NCBI GenBank assembly: GCA_000467715.1
Contig: AJFK01000704.1
Span: 29,440-93,439, forward strand
Reading direction: 5' to 3'
From: Hysterium pulicare CBS 123377
Lineage: Eukaryota > Ascomycota > Dothideomycetes > Hysteriales > Hysteriaceae
Length of the DNA: 64,000 bases
In this document: one piece after another, positions 10,438-20,720 of the stretch
Layout: every line of letters begins with the position of its first letter
How positions within the stretch are numbered: position 1 is the first letter of the stretch
Notes under the pieces: generated by a model
The model's database searches: none
Told to the model about the DNA's origin: nothing
What the model saw: the letters and a program-made list of their open reading frames with translations, nothing else
Translations under genes and position numbers: made by a program

Positions 10438-10887
10438 ATGTCTTACCAGCAACCTCCAAATAACCAACAACCTCCATATAACCAACGACCTCCAAATAAC
10501 CAACAACCTCCAAATAACCAACAACCTCAAAATAACCAACAACCACAACCCAACCCCTCAGTAACATTATGGGTCCCTCCAAACTTTCCAGCCGGCTACC
10601 AGCCTGCACAATGGCCTCCTCCCCAAGGCCCTCCACCCCCTCCTGCTCCTCCGCCACTCCAGCAGCCCGTTAATCCGCAAACTGGCTTGATACAACAGCC
10701 ACAGTGGAACTACTACCATGGACCTATGGACGGCTTTTTGCCTTGGCCGCCGCGATCAATGCCTGAGTTCGTGAATGATACACCCTATCCTTATATGCAC
10801 GTAACTCATTTCGAACCCTATCAGTACGATCCTAATAAGCCTGAGGAGCCGCCAGTTCCGCGTCGGCCAACTAGGCGTAGGAAATAG
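10438..10887 (+). CDS. proline/glutamine/asparagine-rich repeat protein
   Basis: Single exon, 149 aa, with an ATG and a TAG at the end. Residues 4-38 consist of about five near-identical hexapeptides (NNQQPP variants); then a Pro-rich part (PPPQGPPPPPAPPPL), a segment rich in Tyr and Trp, and a basic tail (RRPTRRRK). The DNA repeat unit is 18 bp. There is no signal peptide or membrane segment. Such proteins are usually disordered and may bind WW or SH3 domains, but no function can be assigned. It lies between the two BTB genes on the same strand. The TATA-like, CT-rich upstream sequence supports expression. Confidence 0.65.
   Translation: MSYQQPPNNQQPPYNQRPPNNQQPPNNQQPQNNQQPQPNPSVTLWVPPNFPAGYQPAQWPPPQGPPPPPAPPPLQQPVNPQTGLIQQPQWNYYHGPMDGFLPWPPRSMPEFVNDTPYPYMHVTHFEPYQYDPNKPEEPPVPRRPTRRRK
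10451..10550 (+). repeat. 18-bp coding tandem repeat (about five units)
   Basis: The unit CCAAATAACCAACAACCT, with small changes, is repeated in frame and encodes the hexapeptide array of the P/Q-rich protein. Near-identity of units at the DNA level suggests recent expansion, so copy number may vary between strains. Confidence 0.8.
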
Positions 10888-11520
10888 CGGGGGCCGTTTC
10901 AGGGTTTGGGTGGTATTTGTCTGTTAGCATTCAACATGCAGCAGGCGTAGATGTCGTTAGTGTCGTTGGTGGCGTTTAGGTTAGAGTCTTTTGGAATAGA
11001 TTTATTTCCGAGTTGGTTCCGCGTGTACATCACCAAGTGATTTTTGGAATCGTTGACAAACCGATAGCTATTTCTGCTTCAAATAGAAAATGCTCTCTGA
11101 ATTACCTACAAAACTTTACTATTTTGGAAGTCACTTTCTTGCTGCTTTTGTAACATCTTTCGAACTATAAAGGGCGATCAGGAAATTAGCTTTGAAGAAT
11201 GAAAATGTAGAAATTGAATGATTTCGCATCAAAAAGGGATTTCTTGCAGGCATGCTCGCTTCAATGGCTCCGGAATTATTAGCGAACACCTTCGTGCCAC
11301 CCTAATAGCATGCCTCAATGTGCTATGCGGTTCTAGTTAATGCTAATATTTAACAGAAGTGAAAATGAATTTAGTGGATTATTGTAGAGGTTGAGATCGA
11401 TTGGCGCTAGACCTTTTCGGGCTTAGTTCATCGAATGACTTCGACGCGTCTCTCGCGTTCAGCTTCCCTCATTCTATACCTAGGTATCCTCCCAACGCCT
11501 TCTACACCACCAGCAATCAG
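10888..11520. other. intergenic upstream of BTB copy 2
   Basis: Downstream flank of the P/Q-rich gene and promoter side of BTB copy 2. An open frame runs in from 11401 but lacks an ATG before 11521. I see nothing else. Confidence 0.5.
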
Positions 11521-12652
11521 ATGTCGGAAGCGCAAAAATCGTTAGAAAATTCAGAGAGTAAGAAGCGGAAGAGAACAGAGTCATGCACTTTGGCTACAAG
11601 ACAGCGCGTAAATAAAAATGCCCCAAGCTTTCTGTAGGTTATGCTCCACATATATAATTAGACCTCTGTCAACCTTCTCACTCATTCTTATGGAAATCGC
11701 ACCCTACTAAATTGCTTGCAGCACTCTGGGCTTAGAAATAGCCACCGTTCGCATTGGTCCACAAGCGACACCCGTTCTTGTCCACAAGGAGCTCCTGTGC
11801 CATTGCTCGCCGTATTTTCGCAGCGCTTTCAAGGGGTCCTTTAAGGAAGCCGATGAAGGTGGTATCTCACTGCCTGATGTCACTGAAGAGGTCTTCAGGG
11901 TGTTTCCGCAATGGGCTTACATGCAAATATCTGTTGGCGAAATCACTAATGATTTCTATGGAAAGAGCATGACAGACGGTCTACAAATGCGCAGAACATA
12001 CACTCCATGGACCCCAACAATGGAGGCGATAAAGGATGAGGACTGCGAAAATGACGACATAGATCATGATACCAACATTAGCAATGACAGCAACGCCGAT
12101 AACAAGGACGACAAGAATAGATTCGACGAAGAATATTCTAGGAACGAGCAATGGGTTGAAGCGTATGACAACCTGTTGCGTGGGCTTGTTGCCCTTTTTA
12201 TATTTGCCGACAAATACAACGTGCCCCAGCTCCGGGATGATATTCTCTCCGCATTGATCGAATACTCAAGTAACTTTGACTGTTACCCCGACCCAGGAAT
12301 TGATATTATGCAAACCATCCATGCGAATCTTCCATCGTCTTCCTTGCTCTATCGATGCATCCTAAACAACGTGGGCCTCTACTGGAGACCCGAACATAGT
12401 TCCCTTGAGGCCGTTGAGGCAATGAGAGACCTTCCACCAGATTTTCTTTTCGATCTCATGATTTTGAAGACCGAGCTGGGATCTGAAGCTGGCGCGGTAA
12501 AGGAAAAGGAAAAGGATTTGATCTACAATCCTTGCCTCTATCATGAACACCTAGGAATAGAAAAGGAAGAGTGCGAACAGTACATGGACAAGCATCAATA
12601 TATCTTTACTATGTTGGCGCGGGCTTGCCAGGACCTCACAGGCTTGGGCTAA
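11521..12652 (+). CDS. BTB/POZ domain protein (copy 2)
   Basis: Exons 11521-11633 and 11722-12652, with an 88-nt intron (GTAGGT...GCAG); 347 aa. It opens with a Lys-rich stretch (ESKKRKRTESC), then ATVRIGPQATPVLVHKELL and CHCSPYFRSAFKGSFKEADE, parallel to copy 1 at 8651. An Asp/Asn-rich insert (residues ~130-185) interrupts the middle, then FADKYNVPQLRDDI resumes the shared pattern, and CLYHEH...EEC closes it. The intron splits the same codon, after a Ser-Phe pair, as in copy 1, which argues for duplication. KKRKR could be a nuclear localisation signal. It probably acts as a dimerising or ubiquitin-ligase adaptor; the partner is unknown. Confidence 0.85.
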
Positions 12653-13064
12653 CCATTTGTGGGGTCCGTTTACTTTCTCGAAATTGAGGCCGAACGCTCG
12701 TACGCAGTCCAATCTCTGCGAAGGTTCACTACCGTAATATCTTTTTTCCATTCAGCGGATACGCCTTTCCTTTAAAGTGATGGGGATAAGTTACGATGCT
12801 ACAGACCGACGCGCAATGGTGGGGACTGGAGAACAGGAATAGACGCTGGTTGAAGTTTTTGAGGGTTATACAACTGATTAGTATCAACAAGTCATATAAA
12901 ATCAGAAGGTTGGAGCACTCCGGAAAAGAAAGAGTAGAGGAGTTAGATTATTGTTGTCTTCTTACAGCAGAGACAGAAATCATCTTTACTAACGAAGTTC
13001 TGTATGTTCGAATCAAATATCAGGTATCTCTCACATCTACCTTCTTCATGAAATCATGCAGTCA
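12653..13064. other. intergenic between convergent BTB copy 2 and SDR
   Basis: Two 3' flanks meet here. The plus-strand open frame that runs through it continues antisense to the dehydrogenase gene and is not protein-like. I see nothing else. Confidence 0.5.
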
Positions 13065-13868
13065 TTACGTCTTCAACCCTCCGTCGATCTCTACAACGCT
13101 CCCGTTCATGTATCTACTCTCATCCCCAAACAAGAAAACGACCACATCCGCCACCTCCTCCGGGCTGCCCAACCTCCCCAACGAGTTTCCCTTCTCCATC
13201 TTCGCAATTGAGTCTCCACCTTTCACAATCCCTGCATTTGTAGGCGTATTAATATACCCCGGCGCAACAATATTCGTCCTAATTCCCTTCGGTCCCAATT
13301 CCAGCGCCATACACTTCGAGAAGCCAATGATACCATATTTCGTAGCGCAGTAGATAGCTTGATTCGCCGATGGATGCAAACCAGATATACTGCTCACATT
13401 TACAAAGCTCGCTCCGTCCTTCAAATGCGGTATCACAGCTCTCGTAACATTATACGTGCCCTTCAAATTCGTATTCACCAATTTATTCCAGTACTCATCC
13501 GTCGTCGTCTCCAGAGGATATGATGTAGGATTCACGCCCGCGCAATTGAATACATGGTGTATGGCGTTGAACTTCTTGACCACGGCTTCTATGAACTTGT
13601 TCACTTCTTGCGTGTCGCCGACGTCGACGTCTTCGAGGTGGCGTGGGCCGCTGGCGCAGAGTTTGGCGGTGCCTTCGAGGTTGTCGAAGTTTACGTCGCA
13701 GAGAGCGAGGGTCGCTCCTAGGGTGGAGAGCTTTATGGCGGTTGCGCGACTGTTGGTTGGAATTGTCAGGGGCGGCTTTTGGAGGAGGATTGTGGAGCGT
13801 ATACCCTACCCAATGCCGCTTCCTCCGCCTGTGATTAGGACGACTTTGCCTTGGAATTGAGAGGTCAT
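13065..13868 (-). CDS. short-chain dehydrogenase/reductase (classical SDR)
   Basis: Exons 13868-13810 and 13749-13065, with a 60-nt intron (GTAGGG...ACAG); 247 aa, typical for the family. Rossmann-fold marks in order are TGGGSGIG (coenzyme-binding, with the intron inside its last glycine codon), NCAG in place of the usual NNAG, SSISG with the catalytic Ser, YCATK with the Tyr-x3-Lys pair, and APGYINTP. The C-terminus SVVEIDGG is also usual. It should be an NAD(P)(H)-dependent oxidoreductase in the cytosol. The Asp in a CDVNF segment, where the second strand ends, hints at NAD(H) preference. The substrate is unknown. It is not part of a visible secondary-metabolite cluster. Confidence 0.92.
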
Positions 13869-14037
13869 GTTTGCGATAGGGGGTGAGTGTAGGGGCGAGT
13901 GTTGATTATTTGTATGATGGAGAAGTGGGGTGAAGTGGGAGAGCTTGGAAATGACTCGTTATCGCCCGCTTATCGTAGAACATGACTTTTGCTTCAGCAG
14001 ACTATGTATTTAATCGTCATAAAGAGCATGGCGGAGC

Positions 14038-14921
14038 TCAGTCATCTTGCCAACGTTTTCGTTTGGATGTCCAGCTCGGATTAGGAAATTCATTAGAATA
14101 CTGACTGCCGCCGTACAAGCGTTCACTGATCATATCGTGGCCGTGAACACCCATTCCCCTCTTCTTCACATGCTCATGTATAATTTTTGTCGACGGTTCC
14201 ATTAATACCATCCACGTCGCCTCGCACAGTTTTGCAATGGCATTGTACACAGCCCTCTCTCTATCTGACGTGTACCCGGTCTAGTCCACATGTCGAAGAG
14301 CAGCTCCTCGACATGCATTTCATGATCTCTAGGACTTTTGGACTAGCGGAAAGTTGGGCCGAATAGAAAAAAATAAACCAGAAGACGTTCGAGCGACCGA
14401 ACCAGAGCACTTTTTCCATTGAGGAGTCTCGCAGATGCGCTTTTTGACGGGATGAGGCTTTCGTCTTCTAGCTCCTCTTCGGCGACGTGTGCATCCACCA
14501 CCAACGATTTGATCCTGCGCTGGTTTGGAGAGTAAGGAGCCGTCAGCCACGTAGGTCTCAAATTCTTCATATCCAGCACTTGCACGTCAAGGCGGTATTC
14601 AATATCATTCTCGTTGGCGTATCTCTGCAGAGCTTCTTCCAGTTCATCACGGATGGTGTGGCATGTGAAAAGAAGTCCCATGGTGGGTATTTGACACGGT
14701 ACCAAGATTTCAGATTCTTCAGATGGGATGCTGTTACGCTCCAGGGCGGATAAAGGTAGAGACAAGGGAGTTCGTAGGACGTAGTTGTAGATCTGGTCAC
14801 GAAGTTCACGGGGAATGGAAAGAGGTGTAGGGAGTATTGCAGAAGAGTTCGGAATATTAAGAGCTGGATATTGTCGAATTGACAGTATATGGATGTCAAA
14901 TGGTGTTGAAGTGTCGGACGG
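14038..14921 (-). pseudogene. broken 2EXR/F-box-like protein gene
   Basis: An open frame without ATG runs from 14921 down to a TAG at 14343. It contains SIPRELRDQIYNYVL, the N-terminal motif of a large fungal F-box-like (2EXR) family, but no in-frame ATG precedes it; the first is at 14681. Past the TAG the same frame remains protein-like (SKSPRDHEMHVEELLFDMW) for about 45 codons, and a different frame then carries AIAKLCEATWMVLMEP to 14038. I count a missing start, one in-frame stop and at least one frameshift. An intron could rescue one of these but not all. Expected intact length would be about 280 aa. Confidence 0.55.
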
Positions 14922-15799
14922 TTAGAAGCTTAGAAGGAGCAGGAAGTCCGAGTGGGCAACACTTGTTACGTTAACAGAAGGCCAACTCGGCGGTAGATCA
15001 GACGAAATGCTTGATTCAAAAGTAGGTCAGAAATAATATAATGATAGTTGGCTCGGAGGTAAATCCAGAGATAATGGTCGGGTCATACTAACTATTGTCG
15101 TCGTCAATGGTGACGATAGCGTACCGAACCCAACGAGAACGACAACCAAAAGGAAAAGTAAAGAGACGCCATTGCATTATACAACAAGATATATCCATAA
15201 AAGCACCGTTTACGCGTGGTTGAGCTTTAGCAACCTCTTCTTTTCAAACGGTGTTTGTGGCAATGCAGAACCGGTCGCAGTTTCGTAAAAGCTTCATAAC
15301 CTGTGAGCATTGAGTTCCGATGCGATCTTCATTATTGCGAAAGTCATATTATGTGTCTCTAGTGTATGTCTGCCCCCGGCACCGGAGCTAAGAGAGTCTG
15401 CCTAGATCATTTGGGCTTTGGAAAGGCCATAGAGGCCAGTAGTCTTCATCAAGCAATTCAGAGGATGCTTAATATACAACACCTTCTGTGAAGCCGAAGT
15501 TGCATACGATCCAAAGGGATGGGCTGAATGATGGAGTGAAAGAGTGCCGTGAAGCGCCTAGAAAGACTCCGGCCTAGCACGTGAGTGGTTAGAGTCCTTC
15601 ACGTCACATAAAGAGCGGGAAGGCGTTTGGGCGGAACAACAAGCCTTCACCAAACGCCATAGAAACAAAAGCGTCTTACATCAATAATGAGAATGAGACC
15701 CATTCTTCAAAAAGACCACGCTCCAGTTGAATACGCTATTTGAGGAATCTGCTTTGACTACAACTATTGAACTATCAAGTCCACCGACAACCGTCGAAA
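14922..15799. other. intergenic upstream of F-box gene
   Basis: The region lies between the divergent broken 2EXR gene and the F-box gene. It contains no ORF of note and no repeat. A CAAAACGGTG-like or other specific element could not be assigned. Confidence 0.45.
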
Positions 15800-17203
15800 A
15801 TGGGGACAACTCTGCCACAGCTACCTACAGAACTCATCCTTCTTATCATCGAGGAACTCTGTCACTCTGACCTCGTTGCTGTCACTCGGGTATCAAAGTC
15901 ACTTCACACGATCGTAAACCCCGTGCTTTGGGAAAATGTCGAACTACACAAAACGGAATTTCACATGCACGAATCTAATCGGTATGAACGCGCGTTTCTG
16001 GGATGCAATGCTCTGGATCGAAGGGGCTTCTTCCTAGAGGAGCATTGCCGCCACTTTATCAATGAGCAATACAGAGATTTAGATTATCAGAACCGGGCTA
16101 TGTACTTCATGCGACTCGTCTATTTCCTTCGGCTCCTGGATTGTCGTCGATGGGAAGAAGAGCTAGCGCCACTCGTGCGATCTATCTGCATTACGATCAC
16201 CTCAGGCTTTGCGGACGATTTCTGGAGTATTCTAGCATCTCATTTCCCCAAGGTAGAAACTCTGGAGATCATTGGAGAATGTATCGGTACACAGGAACCA
16301 CCATCCTTATTCAGCCCTCCGCAAACTGGGACACATCCAAACAAGTGGGAAGGGCTTCGTAAGATCCGCCTCCGTGGATACGTCCCTAAGGAGTTTGTAA
16401 ATTATGTTTGTGAGAAAGGCAGGGACACCATCACCCATCTCGACCTCGGTATCCTGGAGAAGCCTCATTTCTGGGGGAAACGTTCTTCTGATGATGGTGA
16501 ATTTGGATGTTTCACTCCGCGAGCCCTCTTCTGGAGCGAGACAAGTTTACCACATTTCATATCACTGACACATCTCACTCTTATTATGCCAGGAAGGTGG
16601 CTCAACGAAGATCTCATTCCTTCTGTCCATTTTGATGACGCACATCCGAAAACGACTTTACGAGCATGGTCTTCCCTCCTTCGCATTGCAAGCACTACTT
16701 TAATTGAGGTTACACTGAAGATCCGAGACGTGGTGTCTGAAGAGTACATAGAAAGGGAACTCAGCTATACTCGTTGCGACTTTAAGATATATCCAGGAGA
16801 CGATGCCGAGTTCTTTGAGATTCTCACACCCGTCTTCTTTGATCAGACCGTCGAGTGGCCCCGCCTAAAATGCTTACATCTCTGGGGAGAAAGATGGGAG
16901 CCTGAAAGTTGGCAGGATGATTTGGTATCAAGATTACGGAGCAAGTTCCCGAATGCAGAAGTTGATATGGCTCCTGGACACCGTATGTATATCGAAGATC
17001 ACCACGGCATCGTGTGTCAGTGGAGTAGTCACGACGGACTAGTACCTAACGTAATTGACGACTTTTACTCTGATGACTCTGATATCAATGATGATGAGTC
17101 AGTGGAGGAGTTTGAGGAAGAGTTCAACAGTACTGACGAAAACGAAACAAGCAGCGAAGATGAGGGACCAGGCAGCGAAGAAGAGGGATTTTATGTTGAC
17201 TGA
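15800..17203 (+). CDS. F-box protein with leucine-rich-like C-terminal region
   Basis: Single exon, 467 aa, ATG at 15800. Residues 5-48 form the F-box: LPQLPTELILLIIEEL then VSKSLHTIVNPVLWENV. The middle has irregular leucine-rich segments (LRKIRLRGYV, ITHLDLGIL, LTHLTLIM, LKCLHLWG), which in F-box proteins usually bind the substrate. The last ~55 residues are highly acidic (DDSDINDDESVEEFEEEF, then SSEDEGPGSEEE). It should be a substrate receptor for an SCF ubiquitin ligase; the target is unknown. It converges on the TNT-domain gene, with only 286 bp between their ends. Confidence 0.85.
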   Translation: MGTTLPQLPTELILLIIEELCHSDLVAVTRVSKSLHTIVNPVLWENVELHKTEFHMHESNRYERAFLGCNALDRRGFFLEEHCRHFINEQYRDLDYQNRAMYFMRLVYFLRLLDCRRWEEELAPLVRSICITITSGFADDFWSILASHFPKVETLEIIGECIGTQEPPSLFSPPQTGTHPNKWEGLRKIRLRGYVPKEFVNYVCEKGRDTITHLDLGILEKPHFWGKRSSDDGEFGCFTPRALFWSETSLPHFISLTHLTLIMPGRWLNEDLIPSVHFDDAHPKTTLRAWSSLLRIASTTLIEVTLKIRDVVSEEYIERELSYTRCDFKIYPGDDAEFFEILTPVFFDQTVEWPRLKCLHLWGERWEPESWQDDLVSRLRSKFPNAEVDMAPGHRMYIEDHHGIVCQWSSHDGLVPNVIDDFYSDDSDINDDESVEEFEEEFNSTDENETSSEDEGPGSEEEGFYVD

Positions 17204-17489
17204 AGAGGCAGCAATGGAATTGAAAGTTTCTCAACTATGTATGTAAGCATGTTTGCATTTACTTAAGCACCATGCCTTGTAGGTTTCACTACAAAGTTAG
17301 TCCAAGTGCTCAGATATCCAAAATACTCAAGATATAAAATCAGCATTGAAGCAACACACCTTATGTGATGTGTCTACATTTCCCCGTGAAGCTGGAAGAC
17401 TTGCTAATCTACTCGAGACAATTCATAAGAATAATGCTTCATGACCTAAGCTCTGCGCGATGACATTAGATACTCTTCTCCCTCCCTCC

Positions 17490-18256
17490 TCACCAATCCG
17501 GATCCGCCGTCAAATTAATCCTACTTAAATACCCACCCTCAACCAACGCCCCCACACTCCCCGGCATCAAAAACTGCACCCCCATCCCCATCTGCCCAAA
17601 CCACCCCCTAATTGGTCCCGCCTCCACAACAACCGCCCTACTGACCTCATAAACCCTATAATTATACGGATACAGGGCCCCCGGAGCCGCGTCCAGATTC
17701 GAAGGAGGCAGAGCCCTCTGCGCATACGGCGCACCGGCGGGACTCATGAACGTGCCGTATTCAGAGCCGAAACGGTCGAGCAAGGCGCCGATTTCGAGCG
17801 TCAGGTTCGCGGTTATTGGTGTGCCGGTGGTGTCGAGTGCGAAGCCTTCGTTGGGTGGGTAGATGTATTTGCCGGTTATGGGGTCGGTGTAAGTGGCTAG
17901 GAATTCACCTGGGCAGAGGCCGCCGAAGCGGTGATAGGTACTTTCAAGACCGACAATGCCATTGAGTGGGAGGCCAGTTGGGAGAGTACGTGGGCCGAGG
18001 CGTGGGTCGTTGCAGATGTAGAGGGTGGAGTTGTCGGTTGCGTTTGTTCCTGCGCAGAAGTTTGGGCAGCGGGCGGTGTTTGTGTCGGTCTAGTAGGCGT
18101 TAGTTATTGAACCTTTTGGAGATTGATAGGCGTTCGGGCGACGGGAATGCCCCTTATAAGGGGATATTTGAAATGGCTTACACCTAGTTTCTTGAGTGGT
18201 ACTGCAGCCGCAAGTATAATCCAAAGCAGGATGTGGAAGAAGATCGAGGAAGCCAT
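17490..18256 (-). CDS. secreted TNT-domain NAD glycohydrolase
   Basis: Exons 18256-18182 and 18089-17490, with an 86-nt intron (GTAAGC...CTAG); 224 aa. The first ~20 residues are a hydrophobic signal peptide. The mature part carries several Cys (likely disulfides) and, in the C-terminal half, the TNT fold: a DRFGS motif, an SPAG segment, and a later Gly-rich Trp-Phe-Gln stretch, the pattern seen in bacterial TNT effectors and fungal surface NADases such as that of Aspergillus fumigatus. Known members hydrolyse NAD+ to nicotinamide and ADP-ribose. It appears intact. No immunity-type partner gene is seen beside it; fungal TNT proteins are extracellular. A 15-bp tandem repeat lies about 210-255 bp upstream, and a HET gene lies beyond. 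Confidence 0.85.
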
Positions 18257-18842
18257 ATTGAGTTGCGTTGAATGATCAACACTGATGAGAGGAAGGATAC
18301 CACCCAGATAAAAACTGGTATGCAAAAGGGAATTGCGTCTTTCAAGGAACGAGTCAGTTGCAGAACGCTGTTTTTTTTTTTCTGCAATAGTACCACAGCT
18401 CACACATCAACAAGGGCGAGCGAAGTTCCGCCCACTTGGATAGTAAGGCTAGTCGATGTCCTTTATATGATGGTTGAATGGATGATGGTTGAATGGATGA
18501 TGGTTGAATGGTTTTTAGAAGTTGTGAGACCATGGATGAACAGTGCCACAAAGATCGGCATCAACTTCCAATTTCAGTCAGATATATGAAACTGTGGCTT
18601 GAATCTCACCGGAAATGGAAGAGAACATGCGTATGGAGACCTTGAAGCTTTGGTTTGTCCCACTCAGAACGTTGTGCAGGATTGGTTTGTACACCTCCGT
18701 GGTGAAATACTCTTTTCGAGTTGCGTAGCACAAGTGTGACCAAGGTGCGTTTGGTCTCCACCCTCTGCAGAAACCTTCAATGTACCGCATCTGCAGACAA
18801 TTGGCACAGTGCGTAGTCCACACAAAGTTTAGTGTGCTCTTT
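18257..18842. promoter_or_regulatory. TNT gene promoter and HET gene 3' flank
   Basis: Both neighbours are on the minus strand, so this 586-bp stretch holds the 3' end of the HET transcript and the promoter of the TNT gene. It contains the 15-bp tandem repeat, a T10 run near 18371-18380, and no gene. Confidence 0.45.
18467..18510. repeat. 15-bp tandem repeat in TNT upstream region
   Basis: The unit GATGATGGTTGAATG occurs twice perfectly, preceded by a nearly complete third copy. It lies about 210 bp upstream of the TNT start codon. It could be a regulatory array or a neutral minisatellite. Confidence 0.8.
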
Positions 18843-20720
18843 CTATACCAGAACGACTTCATCAGGCAATTCACCCTCCATACCACTAACAGCCTCACCA
18901 TCCATGACCCCATGTACGTAGCATTCTCCGACGAACTCCCAATATCTGCCCTTCGGTCTCAGAACCAGAGGATAGATACCTCCGGAAAGGATGAAGATCT
19001 CATCGCCTTTCCGAGTGGCATCAGGCACCAAAGCTAAGTAACCATCGGTGGTTCGCACGAGCAATTTCCTATCGCTAACTGATTTGATAACCTTCAGAAT
19101 CTCTAACAAAGCTGTGTCAGGTTGATCGACGGTTCGCTCACCAAACGGATCCTCAAATTTCCGGTACTCCGGAAAAGTAACCCGCTTAATCATGTCCCGT
19201 GTAAATCTTCCAAACTCCGGCAGCATGTCTTCGCAGAGCGTTCGCAAATAAGCTCTGCCGACAGGTTCCGAGGTAAATCTGTAAGTGCCGATAAGGCCAC
19301 GAATTTGTGCGATTCGCTCGAAAAACTGGAACTCTTCATCGCCGCAGTTTTCCCCAGCTTTCCGATACGCCATATGCTTTTCAGGCATATTCTTGTGGAT
19401 GGATTGAGGATGTAGAGGTGATGCAGGCTGAACTTCTCCATGAATGACGGATTCGATTGTATCGAACTTGAACCCACGCAAGGAAAGCTTTTCTGAGTCT
19501 TGCTGTTGGCTCAGCTTGGCCTTCCGATCACCTGATGCATGATACCGTGGACGCCCGTAGTTCGCGCCTGGCGATTCATCTCTTCTCGTCAGGATCCTCA
19601 ATATAACTCGATCTGGATCTTTATTCGTTCGCCAATCTGGGACCCATGTCGGCAGATCTGGTGAATGTGCGGAATTCCTGTAGCAGAGAACATCCAAGAA
19701 AGTAGAACTTTTAATGATCGCTTTAGTAGCTTCACTATAAGTTATAGCAACCGATTGAGTGTAGTCAGGCTGAAGGATTCCTTGTTGCTGAGAGATCTCT
19801 AAAAGGGCGTATACCTTATCCCGTGGGTCGGTCGCAAGACTTCCTCGAGTGTAGTGTAGAAGATGATAAAGGTCCAGCATGTCTTTCATGGTATCGTGAT
19901 GGAATGTTTCCCTTATAAAGAACATGTTTGTAAATGCATCTACGTTGTTGAAGAGGATAGAGTCCTGGCGAATAGTGGTGTGGAGGTGGATTAACCAATG
20001 TTTAACAAGATAGTCCCATGCTTGGGACATCTTGTCCCACAGCAATGAATACGGGCCCCAGACAAAGTATGCATTTCTTGAAAGTATGACTTCTTGAAGG
20101 GCCCAAACACGTGAGAACCATGGCGCTCGGAGGATCTTGTTTACATAAGGAATCACATATCTAACGAATGCTTCCGGAAAAAGATCGATGTCGCGGTAGG
20201 ACCCGTCGTAGTTACGTGCACGGGAACCTGCTGCAGCTAGTACTCTAACTGCGGTAAACGATGCGTATGCGTGTTCTATACCTCCCTTTCCTAGCCAGAT
20301 GTACACCTGACGAGCCCGAGAATATATTTTGCCCATCATTTGGACTTGTGAGGACTTTTCTTTCAAGTCTTTTTGGTTGATGCATAAAGCATCAATCCAT
20401 ATTGCCTGGCCCCTCGGTAATATTGCAGGGCGTCCAAGCCAGTCTAGTGCTGCGTAAAGATTCGCTGTAACATGAATCCTACTACCATCGCAGATTATGG
20501 ATTTAAGTTCTGTGGCATCGCCCCACACATAGGATAGGGCATCATAAGCCGGAGTTGGAGAAGCGCCTAACGATCGTGTTTCGAGCCTGATATGAGGACA
20601 TTCGTTGGGCAACGTAGGCTCGATATAGACGACTCTGATTTGGCCTTCTTCTGAGTTCAATGGGCATTGAGAAAAGTATGAGTACTTCGGAAGTTTGTCG
20701 AGAAGAGGTTTCGAAATCAT
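18843..20720 (-). CDS. HET-domain (heterokaryon incompatibility) protein
   Basis: Single exon, 625 aa, ATG at 20720. The HET domain covers roughly residues 58-210: AYDALSYVWGD, then IWIDALCINQKDLKEKSSQV and ARQVYIWLG, the three classic blocks. A further conserved part is DPRDKVYALL and a following GILQPDY segment. HET domains trigger cell death on non-self recognition in filamentous fungi, and many stand-alone HET genes have unknown partners. There is no NACHT, WD40 or other repeat C-terminus; the remainder is unassigned and ends in a region with VRTTDGYLALVPD, common in HET proteins. The neighbour downstream on the same strand is the secreted TNT NADase. Confidence 0.93.
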   Translation of the reverse strand: MISKPLLDKLPKYSYFSQCPLNSEEGQIRVVYIEPTLPNECPHIRLETRSLGASPTPAYDALSYVWGDATELKSIICDGSRIHVTANLYAALDWLGRPAILPRGQAIWIDALCINQKDLKEKSSQVQMMGKIYSRARQVYIWLGKGGIEHAYASFTAVRVLAAAGSRARNYDGSYRDIDLFPEAFVRYVIPYVNKILRAPWFSRVWALQEVILSRNAYFVWGPYSLLWDKMSQAWDYLVKHWLIHLHTTIRQDSILFNNVDAFTNMFFIRETFHHDTMKDMLDLYHLLHYTRGSLATDPRDKVYALLEISQQQGILQPDYTQSVAITYSEATKAIIKSSTFLDVLCYRNSAHSPDLPTWVPDWRTNKDPDRVILRILTRRDESPGANYGRPRYHASGDRKAKLSQQQDSEKLSLRGFKFDTIESVIHGEVQPASPLHPQSIHKNMPEKHMAYRKAGENCGDEEFQFFERIAQIRGLIGTYRFTSEPVGRAYLRTLCEDMLPEFGRFTRDMIKRVTFPEYRKFEDPFGERTVDQPDTALLEILKVIKSVSDRKLLVRTTDGYLALVPDATRKGDEIFILSGGIYPLVLRPKGRYWEFVGECYVHGVMDGEAVSGMEGELPDEVVLV

